Source: Alteriqipengyuania flavescens
Lineage (GTDB): Bacteria > Pseudomonadota > Alphaproteobacteria > Sphingomonadales > Sphingomonadaceae
NCBI RefSeq assembly: GCF_030406725.1
Contig: NZ_CP129107.1
Coordinates: 62,001-126,000 of the forward strand
Direction of reading: 5' to 3'
DNA length: 64,000 nt
The notes below the pieces were generated by a model. The model was given only the letters and a program-made list of their open reading frames with translations, was not told the origin of the DNA and searched no databases. Shown piece after piece: positions 8,450-17,813 of the stretch. How positions within the stretch are numbered: the stretch's first letter is position 1; each line of letters begins with the position of its first letter. The translations under genes and the position numbers were made by a program.

Positions 8450-9816
8450 GCTGCCTCTCCCGCAAGGATATCCTCGAGCGCGCCGGCCAGCGCCTCGATA
8501 TCTTCGGTGGTCGTCGTTTCGGTGGCGGTCACGAGCAGCCCGCCGTGGATCGCCTCGTAATCCGGATAGAGCCGGCCGAGCGACACCCCGCCCAGGATCC
8601 CGCGATCCGCCAGCGCCCGCACGACCTCGCGCGCGTCGGTCGGCAGCTTAACACAGAATTCGTTGAAATATGTGCTGTTGACCAATGCAATGCCGGGGAT
8701 ACCCGACAGGCGATCCGCCAATTGCCGCGCGCGCAAGTGGTTGGTCTTCGCCAGTCTGGCGAGACCCGTTCCGCCGAGCAAGGTCATGTGAATGCTGAAG
8801 GCCAGCGCACAAAGCCCTGAGTTCGTGCAGATATTGCTCGTCGCTTTTTCACGGCGGATATGCTGCTCGCGGGTCGAGAGCGTCAGCACGAAGCTGCGCT
8901 TCCCCTGCGCATCCACAGTTTCTCCACAGAGCCTTCCCGGCATCTGGCGGACGAATTTCTCGCGGCAACCGAACAGGCCGAGATAGGGCCCGCCGAAGTT
9001 CAGGCCGACGCCGAGCGACTGCCCCTCGCCCACCACGATGTCGGCGCCCAGCTTGCCCGGCGCCTCGATCAGGCCGAGCGCCACGGGCTCCGTCACCACC
9101 GCGATCAGCAGCGCGCCCTTCGCGTGCGCGGCTTCGGCGATGGTCTGGAGGTTGCCGATCCGGCCGAGGATATCGGGATATTGCACCACCACGGCAGCGG
9201 TCGCGTCGTCGATCCGGCCGATCAGCCCTGCCTCGTCGGGTTCGGGCGCCACGGTAGGCTGCGCATCGGCAATCTCGTCGCCGGTGAACTTCGCCATGGT
9301 CTTGATCGTCGCGACGTAATGCGGGTGCAAAGCGCCCGACAGCACCGCTTTCTTGCGCCGCGTAATCCGCCCCGCCATCGCGATCGCTTCCCAGCACGCG
9401 GTCGAGCCGTCGTAGAGCGAGGCGTTGGCGATATCGGTGCCGAACAGCCGCGCGACCTGCGTCTGGAATTCGAAGAGCACCTGCAGCGTACCCTGCGCGA
9501 TTTCCGGCTGGTACGGCGTGTAGGCCGTCAGGAACTCGCCGCGCTGGATCAGGTGGTCGACGCTGGCCGGGACGTGGTGGCGATAAGCCCCGGCGCCGAG
9601 GAAGAAGGGCGCGGCCCCTGCCGACAGGTTCTTCGCCGCCAACCGCGTCATGTGCCGTTCCACCGCAAGCTCGCTCGCGTGCAGGGGCAGGCCCTCGATC
9701 GGACCTTTCAGCCGCGCGGCCTCGGGCACGTCGGTGAACAGGTCGTCGACCGTATCGGCACCGATCACACCGAGCATTTCGGCGCGGTTTTCGGCGGTCA
9801 GGGGAAGATATCGCAT
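8446..9816 (-). CDS. gcvPA: Glycine dehydrogenase (decarboxylating) subunit 1, P-protein
   Basis: The 456-residue product is the N-terminal half-homologue of P-protein; it lacks the PLP lysine and forms the heterotetramer with GcvPB. It begins [27 protein letters not shown], as in split P-proteins, and carries the conserved blocks [14 protein letters not shown] and [15 protein letters not shown] chose the ATG at 9816, which has GGAA eight bases upstream, over a TTG at 9831 that would put the ribosome site inside the coding sequence. It lies 22 bp after gcvH and overlaps gcvPB. Confidence 0.97.
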   Translation of the reverse strand: MRYLPLTAENRAEMLGVIGADTVDDLFTDVPEAARLKGPIEGLPLHASELAVERHMTRLAAKNLSAGAAPFFLGAGAYRHHVPASVDHLIQRGEFLTAYTPYQPEIAQGTLQVLFEFQTQVARLFGTDIANASLYDGSTACWEAIAMAGRITRRKKAVLSGALHPHYVATIKTMAKFTGDEIADAQPTVAPEPDEAGLIGRIDDATAAVVVQYPDILGRIGNLQTIAEAAHAKGALLIAVVTEPVALGLIEAPGKLGADIVVGEGQSLGVGLNFGGPYLGLFGCREKFVRQMPGRLCGETVDAQGKRSFVLTLSTREQHIRREKATSNICTNSGLCALAFSIHMTLLGGTGLARLAKTNHLRARQLADRLSGIPGIALVNSTYFNEFCVKLPTDAREVVRALADRGILGGVSLGRLYPDYEAIHGGLLVTATETTTTEDIEALAGALEDILAGEAA

Positions 9817-9838
9817 GTCAGGTTCCGGCAATTGCGGG

Positions 9839-10210
9839 TTAGAGAGAGCTGACGAAGTCCTTGTACTTCGCCTCGTCCATCATCCCGTCGAGTTCGGACG
9901 CGTCGGACATTTTGACCTTGAACAGCCAGCCGTCGCTTTCAGGGGCGGAGTTGACCAGTTCCGGCTCGTCTTCCAACGCGGCGTTGGCTTCGGTCACTTC
10001 GCCGCTGATCGGGGCGTAGACATCGCTCGCCGCCTTGACGCTTTCGACCACGCAAGGCGCGTCGCCTTTCTTCAGCTGGTCGCCCGCGCCCGGAAGCTCG
10101 ACGAAAGTGATGTCGCCCAGCTGGCTCTGTGCGTAGTCGGTGATGCCGACCGTGCCGACATCGCCATCGACGTCGATCCATTCGTGTTCATCGGTGAAGT
10201 AACGGGTCAT
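9839..10210 (-). CDS. gcvH: Glycine cleavage system H protein
   Basis: The 123-residue lipoyl carrier shuttles the aminomethyl intermediate between P-, T- and L-proteins. The lipoylated lysine is K59 in [15 protein letters not shown]. The length is normal for GcvH (about 120-130). The ATG at 10210 is preceded by an AGGAG ribosome site within the 10 bp gap after gcvT. The expected order T-H-PA-PB supports the assignment. Confidence 0.98.
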   Translation of the reverse strand: MTRYFTDEHEWIDVDGDVGTVGITDYAQSQLGDITFVELPGAGDQLKKGDAPCVVESVKAASDVYAPISGEVTEANAALEDEPELVNSAPESDGWLFKVKMSDASELDGMMDEAKYKDFVSSL

Positions 10211-10220
10211 TGCGTGCTCC

Positions 10221-11339
10221 TCAGCGGACGTATTTTGGGGGTACGAAGGGCATTTTGACGACGGTCGCGGGCAGGCGCTTGCCGCGCTGCTCCACTTCAA
10301 GCGCGGTACCGGTCTCGGAATGCGCCGCATCGACCTGCGCCATGGCGATCGGGTGTTCGAGGGTGGGCGAGAAACCGCCGCTGGTGACGGTGCCGATTTC
10401 GCGCTCGCCCGCGAAGACCCTGGCGCCTTCGCGCGCTGCCATGCGGCCTTCGAGTGCAAGGCCGACGCGCCTGGTCGGCCCGCCATTCGCGAGCAGGTCG
10501 AGGATGCGCTCCGCGCCGTAGAAGCCGCCCTCGGTGCGCCGGCGCTTCGAAATCGCGAAGGTCAGGCCGCTGGTGACCGGGTCGCTAGCCGTGGTCAGGT
10601 CGTGGCCGTATAGCGGCAGCCCCGCTTCCAGCCGCAGGCTGTCGCGCGCGCCCAGTCCGATGGGCTTGACCTCGTCCATCGCGACAAGCGCTTCGGCGAA
10701 CTTCTCCGCCGCATCTGCGGGCACCGATATCTCGTAACCGTCTTCGCCCGTATAGCCGGAGCGGCTGATGTAGAGGGGCACCCCGTCCCAATCGGCAGGC
10801 CCCGACTGCATGAACTTGAGATCCGCGGCCATCGGCACGAGGCGGGACAGCGCATCGACCGCCTTCGGACCCTGCAGCGCGACCAGCGCCTGGTCCTCGT
10901 GATGGGTCAGCGTGATGTCGTCGGGCAAATGTTCGCGCAGGAAGCCGATATCTTCCCACTTGCAGGCACCGTTGACCACCAGCGCCAGGTGCTCGCCCGT
11001 GTTCGTCACCATCAGGTCGTCCAAGATACCGCCGTCTTCGTCCAGCAGCAGGGAGTAGCGCATGCGCCCTTCGCCCAGCGCCGAAAAATCGCCCGGCATC
11101 AGCTTTTCCAGCGCCTCTGCCGCGCCAGCGCCGCTGACCGTCAGTTGGCCCATGTGCGACACGTCGAACAGGCCGGCGTTCTCGCGGGTCCAGAGGTGTT
11201 CGGCGATGATCCCTTCGTACTGGATCGGCATGTGGTAGCCGGCGAATTCCACCATCCGGGCGCCTTGCGCGCGGTGCCATGCGTCGAGCGGCAAGGTGCC
11301 GGTTTCGACCGTGTCTTCGCCTGTTTCGAAATCGCTCAA
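10221..11339 (-). CDS. gcvT: Aminomethyltransferase (glycine cleavage T protein)
   Basis: This 372-residue T-protein transfers the methylene group from H-protein to tetrahydrofolate and releases ammonia. The folate-binding GCV_T domain ([31 protein letters not shown]) is followed by the C-terminal barrel. I placed the start at the TTG at 11339, which has AAGGA eight bases upstream. A longer frame would run through the glycine riboswitch and is not credible. It is the first gene of the operon and is directly controlled by the leader described next to it. Confidence 0.95.
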   Translation of the reverse strand: MSDFETGEDTVETGTLPLDAWHRAQGARMVEFAGYHMPIQYEGIIAEHLWTRENAGLFDVSHMGQLTVSGAGAAEALEKLMPGDFSALGEGRMRYSLLLDEDGGILDDLMVTNTGEHLALVVNGACKWEDIGFLREHLPDDITLTHHEDQALVALQGPKAVDALSRLVPMAADLKFMQSGPADWDGVPLYISRSGYTGEDGYEISVPADAAEKFAEALVAMDEVKPIGLGARDSLRLEAGLPLYGHDLTTASDPVTSGLTFAISKRRRTEGGFYGAERILDLLANGGPTRRVGLALEGRMAAREGARVFAGEREIGTVTSGGFSPTLEHPIAMAQVDAAHSETGTALEVEQRGKRLPATVVKMPFVPPKYVR

Positions 11340-11344
11340 GATAC

Positions 11345-11378
11345 GGGTCCTTAGCGGGCGGAATTGCCCGGCGGACCC
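11345..11378 (-). promoter_or_regulatory. Possible RBS-sequestering hairpin below the glycine riboswitch
   Basis: Downstream of the second aptamer, GGGTCC pairs with GGACCC (11345-11350 with 11373-11378) around an inner GGGC/GCCC stem. The distal arm covers the AAGGA ribosome site of gcvT. No T-run follows. This arrangement suggests a translational expression platform, but the pairing has not been folded computationally. Confidence 0.5.
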
Positions 11379-11562
11379 CCTCTGTCGGATAACCTGAGAG
11401 CTTCGCGCAGGCTGGGCCGCACTTCCCCCTTCGGTGGCCATCAAGGCACTTTCCAGAGCATCGCTATCGAACCCGCGCGGTCCCTGATGCCTGAGAGATT
11501 CCGGGGTCGGTTGCTCCTTCGGCGGCCCGGCCCGTCTGGCGACGAATCGGACGCTCTCCCGC
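11378..11562 (-). promoter_or_regulatory. Tandem glycine riboswitch
   Basis: The gcvT leader carries two glycine aptamers in series on the minus strand. Aptamer 1 shows GGGAGAGC (near 11553-11560), CCGAAGGAGCAA (11511-11522) and AATCTCTCAGGCA (11488-11500). Aptamer 2 shows GCTCTGGAAAG (11449-11459), CACCGAAGGGGG (11425-11436), GCTCTCAGGTT (11391-11401) and GACAGAGG. These are the conserved core blocks of the gcvT RNA motif, which turns the operon on when glycine is high. Confidence 0.95.
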
Positions 11563-11624
11563 GCGGTTCAGCGATGGAATGGCGATGCATTTGCGAGCGG
11601 CGGCTGTCAATCGCCGCGCCCCCG

Positions 11625-12335
11625 TCAATCGGCGGATTCCAGCGTCCGGCGATAGCGTTTGGCGGCCAGGTGCAGGCCGTCGTTCTCGTGGATGAAGCGC
11701 CCGCCCGCCTTTTCCAGTGCAAAGGCGATCGCCGCGGTCGCCACTTCGCTGCCCCGGATTGAGCGGAACTTGCGCGCGCCGCCGTGGAGAAACAGGTCGG
11801 TCAGCGGGCTGGCGATGATCGCCGCGCGCTCCTTCAGCCGCCGGTCCCCGCCCCGCGCACCGCGCAGCAGGCCGGGCCGGACGATATCGAGGCGGCGGAA
11901 CTTGAGGCCGGTGAGCGCCTTTTCCGCCTCCCCCTTGGTCTTCAGGTAGAAATTGCTGCTGCTCGCCGCCGCGCCGACCGAGGAGACGTGGATGAAATCG
12001 GTCGCGCCCGCATTTTTCGCGGCGCGCGCAACTTCGAGCACCAAGTCCACGTCGACGGCGCGAAAGCCTTCCTCGCTCTTGCCGGACTTGCGCCAGGTCG
12101 TGCCCAGCGCGTTGATCACTACATGCGGCTTCAGCGTCCTGATGGACTGCGCCCAGTCCTGCGGGTCCGCCACCACCATTTCTGCCCGCGTGCCCGGCGG
12201 CAGGGTAGCCTCGCGCCGCGAGAGGCCGAGGATGCGGACCCGCGGGTCCGCCGCGCCGATCGCGATCGCCTCTCCTCCGATCAGGCCGGTGGCCCCCACC
12301 ACCAGCACCCGCATTTGTTTCGCGGCTTCAGACAT
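11625..12335 (-). CDS. NAD(P)H-binding Rossmann protein (atypical SDR)
   Basis: This 236-residue protein has an N-terminal nucleotide-binding motif VVGATGLIGG, the strand HVVINALGTTWRKSGKSEEGF and the HVSSVGAAASSSNFYLKTKGEAE block, in which Tyr and Lys follow the YxxxK pattern. It resembles the TIP30/HTATIP2-like and NDUFA9-like atypical SDR proteins, often annotated as NAD-dependent epimerases or oxidoreductases. The start ATG overlaps the dgt stop codon by eight bases, so it is coupled to dgt. The substrate is unknown. Confidence 0.85.
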   Translation of the reverse strand: MSEAAKQMRVLVVGATGLIGGEAIAIGAADPRVRILGLSRREATLPPGTRAEMVVADPQDWAQSIRTLKPHVVINALGTTWRKSGKSEEGFRAVDVDLVLEVARAAKNAGATDFIHVSSVGAAASSSNFYLKTKGEAEKALTGLKFRRLDIVRPGLLRGARGGDRRLKERAAIIASPLTDLFLHGGARKFRSIRGSEVATAAIAFALEKAGGRFIHENDGLHLAAKRYRRTLESAD

Positions 12336-13488
12336 TGGACAATCCCTCCGGCCGCGCGCCGTAGATCTGGGTGACCTGCTGCATGGCGAAGCGGTCGGTC
12401 ATCCCGGCGATGTAATCGACGATATGGCGGCTGCGCTTGGGCTCGCGGTCCGGCATCGCGCGCTGCCAGTCGCCCGGCATCCGGCGCGGATCCTGGTCGT
12501 AGGCGGCATAAAGCCGCGCGATCACGTCATGCGCTCTCTTCGCCGTCTCCAGCTGCTCGGGGTGGTAATAGAGGCGGTCGTACATGAACTTCTTCAGCGA
12601 CCTTTCTTCCTGCGCCAGCCCGGGCGAGAAGCCGACACACTGCCGCCCTGCCCCGCGAACGTCGCCGACGGAACCCATACCGGCAAGGTTCGCCCGCCCG
12701 GTTTCGATCACGTCGTTTACCATTAGCCCGATCTGGCTACGGACGAGCTCGCGCAACTGGCGCTCTTGCTCGGCATGGGGAAAGCGTTTTTCGACCGCCC
12801 GCCACTGGTCGGCTACGAAATCGAGCGCGAGCAGCTCGTCGAGTTCGAGGAAGCCTGCGCGCAAGCCGTCGTCGATATCGTGGTTATCGTAGGCGATGTC
12901 GTCGGCGACGGCCGCGACCTGCGCTTCCGCGCTCGGCCAGCTGGCAAGGTCGAGCGGGAAGGCGGCGTCGATTTCCTCCAGCGCCCACGACGGCTGGTGG
13001 ACCGGGCCGTTGTGCTTGGCGAGGCCTTCCAGCGTGTCCCAAGTCAGGTTGAGGCCGGGATGGTCGCAATAGGGGCTTTCGAGCACGTGCAGCATGCGCA
13101 GGGTCTGCGCATTGTGGTCGAAGCCGCCATGGCGCCGGGTGGCATCCTCCAGCGCCGCTTCGCCGGCATGGCCGAACGGCGGGTGGCCGATGTCGTGGGC
13201 GAGGCACAGCGCCTCGGTCAAGTCCTCGTCAAGGCCAAGGGCCCGCGCGATGACGCGGCCGACCTGGGCGACCTCGATACTGTGGGTCAGGCGGACGCGG
13301 TAATGATCACCATCGGGCGCCACGAACACCTGCGTCTTGCCGCGCAGCCGACGGAAGGCGATCGAATGGACGATGCGGTCGCGGTCGCGCTGGAATTCGC
13401 TGCGCGGACCGCGGGTCTCGCCGCCCGCTGCCCGGTATTGGCGGCCGCGCGTGGCGGCAGGATCGGCGGCATAGTGGGCGCGGGTCAT
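12328..13488 (-). CDS. dgt: Deoxyguanosinetriphosphate triphosphohydrolase-like protein
   Basis: The 386-residue HD-domain phosphohydrolase hydrolyses dGTP (or other dNTPs) to the deoxynucleoside and triphosphate. The HD metal site reads H69 (VRLTHSIEVAQVGR), then HD at 98-99 in LAHDIGHPPFGHAGE, with the conserved FDHNAQTLRML afterwards. The N-terminal RSEFQRDRDRIVHSIAFRRLRGKTQVF block is typical of type 2 dGTPase-like proteins. It is translationally coupled to the SDR gene that follows. Confidence 0.95.
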   Translation of the reverse strand: MTRAHYAADPAATRGRQYRAAGGETRGPRSEFQRDRDRIVHSIAFRRLRGKTQVFVAPDGDHYRVRLTHSIEVAQVGRVIARALGLDEDLTEALCLAHDIGHPPFGHAGEAALEDATRRHGGFDHNAQTLRMLHVLESPYCDHPGLNLTWDTLEGLAKHNGPVHQPSWALEEIDAAFPLDLASWPSAEAQVAAVADDIAYDNHDIDDGLRAGFLELDELLALDFVADQWRAVEKRFPHAEQERQLRELVRSQIGLMVNDVIETGRANLAGMGSVGDVRGAGRQCVGFSPGLAQEERSLKKFMYDRLYYHPEQLETAKRAHDVIARLYAAYDQDPRRMPGDWQRAMPDREPKRSRHIVDYIAGMTDRFAMQQVTQIYGARPEGLSNV

Positions 13489-13568
13489 CGGCTTGCAGCG
13501 CTAGTCAGCGCAGGCGGGCGTGGCAACGGGAACAGAGCGGGAAACCCGCTTGAAACCCTCGCCTGACG

Positions 13569-13599
13569 AGAAAGGGCCGCGCGGTTGCCCGCACGGCCC
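13569..13599 (-). terminator. Terminator of the subtilase gene
   Basis: Read on the minus strand, GGGCCGTGCGG-GCAA-CCGCGCGGCCC forms an 11-bp stem with one G-T pair and is followed by TTTCTC. It lies 35 bp after the stop codon of the S8 peptidase. A smaller hairpin, CCCGC-AA-GCGGG, lies between them. Confidence 0.7.
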
Positions 13600-13633
13600 A
13601 TCCCCCTCTCCCGCAAGCGGGAACCCGTTTGTC

Positions 13634-14728
13634 TTACCTCAGCGCGATCAGGTCGGCGTTGCCGTCCGGGTCGTTGATGGCGCGGCGACCGTCGGTGCGG
13701 TAGCCCGTCAGCACCAGACCGGCGAAGTGCGGCGCGGCCATGGAAGTACCGCTCAGCGTGGCGTAGCCACCGTCCTTGTAGGTCGAACCGACGGAGACGC
13801 CCGGCTCCGCATAATCCACCGGCGAGCCGAAGTTCGAGAAGCTGGCGAAGCGGTCGTTGATGTCGATGGCGCTGATCGTGAAGATGTTCACACCATTCAC
13901 GCGAGCCGGGGAAACGTTGTTCGAATCCTGGCTTTCGTTACCCGCGGCGAGCGAAAAGACGACGCGGCTGGACGCGGCGATGATCGCGTTGTCGAGCGCG
14001 GAGCTGGCCCCGCCGCCGAGGCTCATGTTGCAGACGTCGCCGGCCTTGCCGTTGGCGCCCACGTAATCGACCGCGGCGATGATGTCCGAATACGAACCCG
14101 AACCGCGACGGCCCAGAGCCTTCAGACCCACGACCGGGGCGCCGGGGGCAACGCCGATCACGCCGATGTCGTTGTCGATGGCAGCAATCGTCCCGGCAAC
14201 ATGCGTGCCGTGGCCGTTGCCGTCGTCGGCGTTGCGCTCGCCGGTGAAGTTGATGCCCGCCAGAACGTTGAGGTCGGGATGGTCGAGATCCACGCCGCTG
14301 TCGATGATCCACGCGGTGCCATAGGAGCCTGCCGCACCGCCATTCACGCGGGTGATGCCGTAGGGGGTGACCTGTGGCTGGGTGCTGCCGCCGCCGGGTT
14401 TGCCCTTCTTGCCACGCTGGCCGATGGTCGCGATCTGGTCCTGCTCACAATAGGCGATTTCCGGACGCGCGCGGCGCATCGCGGTGACGGCCTGTGCCGA
14501 GCCCTTGAAGTTGAATCCGCGGATCGTGGCGGAATAGACATGGCCAACGTTGCCACGGCCATTGGCTGCTGCAGCTGCTGCCGCACGCGCCTGGCCCGGA
14601 GCCACGCGGCTGTCCTTGAACACGCAGATATAGCTGTTGTCGATCTTCTGTGCTGCCGCTGCCGGCGAGGCGAACGCAGATGCAGCGAAAGCCGCTGCCG
14701 ATGCAGCGGTCATCATACGACCCTTCAT
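13634..14728 (-). CDS. Secreted S8 subtilisin-like serine peptidase
   Basis: The 364-residue precursor has a Sec signal peptide (about 1-26, ending SPAAAAQ), an inhibitor I9-like propeptide (about 30-100) and a compact subtilase domain. The catalytic triad is D143 (IIDSGVDLDHPDL), H173 (NGHGTHVAGT) and S329 (SGTSMAAPHF); the oxyanion Asn is in AAGNES. It should be autoprocessed and exported. The ATG at 14728 follows a GGGAGA ribosome site by about seven bases. It is a single-gene unit with its own terminator. Confidence 0.96.
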   Translation of the reverse strand: MKGRMMTAASAAAFAASAFASPAAAAQKIDNSYICVFKDSRVAPGQARAAAAAAANGRGNVGHVYSATIRGFNFKGSAQAVTAMRRARPEIAYCEQDQIATIGQRGKKGKPGGGSTQPQVTPYGITRVNGGAAGSYGTAWIIDSGVDLDHPDLNVLAGINFTGERNADDGNGHGTHVAGTIAAIDNDIGVIGVAPGAPVVGLKALGRRGSGSYSDIIAAVDYVGANGKAGDVCNMSLGGGASSALDNAIIAASSRVVFSLAAGNESQDSNNVSPARVNGVNIFTISAIDINDRFASFSNFGSPVDYAEPGVSVGSTYKDGGYATLSGTSMAAPHFAGLVLTGYRTDGRRAINDPDGNADLIALR

Positions 14729-14853
14729 AAACTATTCTCCCAGTCCCTTGGAAAATCAGAGACCGGCACAATGACGCGTGTTACGCTTTTGTGAACCCCA
14801 AATTGACGGTAAATTTCGGCTGAGGCACGAAAACAGGGGGATATAGGGTAAGC

Positions 14854-15582
14854 TTAAGTCGCGGCGCTTTCCGAAAGTTTCGCGTGGTCACTATCGCCAA
14901 GCATCCAGTCAGCCGCAGCCTCTGCGTGGATCCGTGTCGAATCGTACACCGGCAAGACGTTGGCATCGGTGTCGACGATCATTTCAAGCTCGGTACAGGC
15001 CAGCACGATCGCATATGCGCCGTCCTTCTCCTTGATCGTCAGGATGCTCTTGAGCGTGCGCTCGGCATTCTTGGTCGCCTTGCCGAGCATCAGCTCCTCG
15101 TAGATGATGCGGTCGACGGTCTCGACAGTGTCCATGTCGGGCGGAAGCAGGGTAATGCCCCGCTCGATCAGGCGGCGGCGGTAGAACCCTTCGGTCATGA
15201 CGTTGCGCGTGCCGATCAGCGCGGCGTTCGTGACCCCGTCGGCCTGCATGCGCGCGGCTACGCAATCGGCGATGTGGATGATGGGCACCTCCACCGCATC
15301 TTCCAGCTCGCGGTACACGCGGTGCATGGAATTGGCGCAGACGATCAGCCCTTCGGCCCCCGCGCCGACCAGCCGCTTCGCCGATGCGGTCAGCGTGTCG
15401 GCTGCGCGTTTCCAGCCATCCTCGTCGGCAATGCGGTACAATCCGTCGAAATCGAGGCTTTCGATCAGGAGCGGCGCGCTCGATCGCGGCGAGACGCGGC
15501 GCTGTACGATCGTGTTCAGATGTTCGTAATACCGGCGCGTGGAAACCCAGCTCATCCCCCCGATCAAACCAAGCTTGCGCAA
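14854..15582 (-). CDS. Aspartate/glutamate racemase family protein (YgeA-like)
   Basis: This 242-residue PLP-independent amino acid racemase carries the two catalytic cysteines in VCANSMH and LACTELEM, and the N-terminal LGLIGGMSWVST typical of YgeA-type enzymes. The start is a TTG at 15582 with GGGGGGAG eight bases upstream; the next ATG would cut off the conserved LGLIGG strand. The preferred amino acid cannot be read from the sequence. It stands alone on its strand. Confidence 0.9.
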   Translation of the reverse strand: MRKLGLIGGMSWVSTRRYYEHLNTIVQRRVSPRSSAPLLIESLDFDGLYRIADEDGWKRAADTLTASAKRLVGAGAEGLIVCANSMHRVYRELEDAVEVPIIHIADCVAARMQADGVTNAALIGTRNVMTEGFYRRRLIERGITLLPPDMDTVETVDRIIYEELMLGKATKNAERTLKSILTIKEKDGAYAIVLACTELEMIVDTDANVLPVYDSTRIHAEAAADWMLGDSDHAKLSESAAT

Positions 15583-15743
15583 AACAAAAACTCCCCCCGT
15601 TCTGAACTCATGCCGTAGAAAGGCCTGGCCGGTTGCATCGTTCCCCTGTCAGGAAAAGCTGGCAGCCCGGCCGGACTTCCTGCAACCGATAACCGCCCGT
15701 AGCCGTCTATTCCTGCAGAAGTCCCAACAAACGGAGTATTGCC

Positions 15744-16083
15744 ATGATCCGCCAGATTATCGCCGCCACGGCCTGCGTGGTTGCAGCGAATGCAGCGGTC
15801 GCCCCCGCCCCGATCTCCGCTGCGGCCCCGCCTGCGGCCATCGACGGGCAGTGGAAGACGGCAGACGGGCGCGCGGTAGTCACATCGCGCGGTGCGGTTC
15901 CGCCTATTGCGGCCGCATCAGCCGCTTCCTGTTGGCAAAGCCTGCCGGCGGGGCAAAGGCTACAGCCCGCCCGACGGGCGCTATTTCACGGCAAAAGTCC
16001 GCAAGCTGTCCGCCGACCGGCTTGAAGTGAAAGGCTGCGTCGCGGTGTTCTGCAAAACACAGGTCTGGCCGCGCTACAACTGA
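15744..16083 (+). pseudogene. DUF2147 family secreted protein, two frameshifts
   Basis: A signal peptide (MIRQIIAATACVVAANA...) and IDGQWKTADGRAVV open a DUF2147 protein in one frame; IARCGSAYCGRISRFL continues in a second frame; and SPPDGRYFTAKVRKLS to QVWPRYN ends it in a third. Together the three segments rebuild a complete DUF2147 domain (CG..YCGRI, then DGR.Y.AK, then GC...FC.TQ.W). One base seems lost after 15883 and another near 15950-15955 in a GGGGC run. GGAG precedes the ATG. Either the gene has decayed or the assembly has two indels here. Confidence 0.8.
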
Positions 16084-17529
16084 TCAGTCGAGCGACTTGA
16101 CGATCTCCTCGACCATCTTCTTGGCATCGGACAGCAGCATCATGGTCTGGTCCATGTAGAACACGTCGTTGTCGACGCCGGCGTAGCCCACGCCGCCCAT
16201 GCTTCGCTTGATGAAGAAGACCTGCTTCGCTTTGTCCACGTCGAACACCGGCATGCCGTAGATCGGGCTGGACTTGTCGGTCTTGGCCGCCGGGTTCACC
16301 ACGTCGTTGGCGCCGATGATGAAGGCGACGTCGGCCTGTGCGAATTCGCTGTTGATGTCCTCCAGCTCGAACACCTCGTCATAGGGCACCTGCGCTTCGG
16401 CCAGCAGCACGTTCATGTGGCCCGGCATGCGGCCGGCGACGGGGTGAATGGCGTATTTCACCTCCACGCCCTTCTCCTTCAGCATGTCGGCCATTTCACG
16501 CAGCGCGTGCTGCGCCTGCGCCACCGCCATGCCGTAGCCGGGGATGATGATGACCTTTTCCGCCTGTTCCAGCATGAAGGCCGCGTCGGCCGCGCTACCC
16601 TGCTTGTAGGGGCGCTGCTCCTTCGCCTCGCCGCTGCCGCCCACGCTGTCGTCCGCGCCGAAGCCGCCGGCGATGACCGACAGGAAGCTGCGGTTCATCG
16701 CGCGGCACATGATGTAGCTGAGGATCGCACCCGAGCTGCCGACCAGCGCGCCGGTGATGATCATCGCCGTGTTGCCCAGCGTGAAACCCATCGCCGCCGC
16801 GGCCCAGCCGGAATAGGAATTCAGCATGGAAACCACGACCGGCATGTCCGCGCCGCCGATGGGGATGATCAGCAGGAAGCCGATGGCGAAGGCCGCCATA
16901 GTCAGCGCCACGATCAGCGGCAGCGTGCCCGCGCCCATCGTGTGCGCGAACATGGCGACCAGCACCAGAATTGCGGCGAGCGTGCCGAGGTTGATGACGT
17001 GCCGCCCCGGCAGCAGGATCGGCGACCCGCTCATGCGGCCCGACAGTTTCAGGAACGCGATGACGGAACCTGAAAACGTGATCGCGCCGATGGCGATACC
17101 GAGGCCCATCTCGACCTTGCTGACGGGATCGATCCCGCCATTGGGCATCAGCAGGCCGAACGCTGCCGGATTGAGATAGGCCGCCCAGCCCACCAGCACT
17201 GCGGCAAGCCCGACGAGGCTGTGGAACCCGGCGACCAGTTCCGGCATCGCCGTCATGGCGATACGGCGGGCGATTATGAAACCGATGCTGCCGCCGATCA
17301 GGATGGCAATGCCGATCTCGACGATGTTCGCGACATCGTGCGTCACCAGCGTCGTCACCACGGCGATCAGCATGCTCACCATGCCGAAGCGGTTGCCCGT
17401 CCGGCTCGTCGCAGGCGAGGACAGGCCGCGCAGCGCAAGGATGAAGAACACGCCGGCGACAAGGTATGCGAGCGCGACCCACGGGTTCACCGGCGCGCCG
17501 TCCGCACCGCCTGCCAGGAAGGAGAGCAT
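16084..17529 (-). CDS. pntB: NAD(P) transhydrogenase subunit beta
   Basis: The 481-residue PntB subunit has about nine membrane helices followed by the NADP(H)-binding domain III, with IIPGYGMAVAQAQHALREM and the motif FIIGANDVVNPAAKTDKSSPIYGMPV. With PntAA and PntAB it couples proton entry to hydride transfer from NADH to NADP+. The ATG at 17529 shares one base with the pntAB stop (TGATG); a longer frame upstream overlaps pntAB and was rejected. It is the last gene of the operon. Confidence 0.97.
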   Translation of the reverse strand: MLSFLAGGADGAPVNPWVALAYLVAGVFFILALRGLSSPATSRTGNRFGMVSMLIAVVTTLVTHDVANIVEIGIAILIGGSIGFIIARRIAMTAMPELVAGFHSLVGLAAVLVGWAAYLNPAAFGLLMPNGGIDPVSKVEMGLGIAIGAITFSGSVIAFLKLSGRMSGSPILLPGRHVINLGTLAAILVLVAMFAHTMGAGTLPLIVALTMAAFAIGFLLIIPIGGADMPVVVSMLNSYSGWAAAAMGFTLGNTAMIITGALVGSSGAILSYIMCRAMNRSFLSVIAGGFGADDSVGGSGEAKEQRPYKQGSAADAAFMLEQAEKVIIIPGYGMAVAQAQHALREMADMLKEKGVEVKYAIHPVAGRMPGHMNVLLAEAQVPYDEVFELEDINSEFAQADVAFIIGANDVVNPAAKTDKSSPIYGMPVFDVDKAKQVFFIKRSMGGVGYAGVDNDVFYMDQTMMLLSDAKKMVEEIVKSLD

Positions 17530-17813
17530 CACTTCTTCTCCTTCTTCTTGTACATCGCCAGCATGCGCTCCGTGACCGCAAAGCCGCCGAAGATGTTGAC
17601 GCTCGCCAGCACGACCCCGGCAAGTCCGAGCCACTTGGCCGCAGGACTACCCGCCTCGGCGCTCGCAATCAGCGCGCCCACGATGATGACCGAGGAGATC
17701 GCATTGGTCACCGCCATCAACGGCGTATGCAGCGCGGGCGTGACCGACCACACCACGTAATAGCCGACGAAGCACGCCAGCACGAAGATCGACAGGATCG
17801 AAATGAAGTCCAT
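17529..17813 (-). CDS. pntAB: NAD(P) transhydrogenase subunit alpha, membrane part
   Basis: This 94-residue protein is the membrane domain of the split alpha subunit. It starts MDFISILSIFVLACFVGYYVVW, has three to four helices with VTPALHTPLMAVTNAISSVIIVGAL, and ends in a basic tail MLAMYKKKEKK. Its ATG at 17813 shares a base with the TAA of the inserted DUF559 gene (TAATG), and its ribosome site GGAG lies ten bases upstream inside that gene. Its expression may therefore be coupled to the insert. Confidence 0.96.
   Translation of the reverse strand: MDFISILSIFVLACFVGYYVVWSVTPALHTPLMAVTNAISSVIIVGALIASAEAGSPAAKWLGLAGVVLASVNIFGGFAVTERMLAMYKKKEKK

Noticed and set aside
13595-13632. A further copy of the palindromic repeat seen around DUF559
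   Set aside because: CCCCCTCTCCCGC-AA-GCGGG shares only the CCCCCTC and hairpin-like composition; it lacks the GGTGGCAGC and GCTGACGG blocks, so it is more likely part of the subtilase terminator region.
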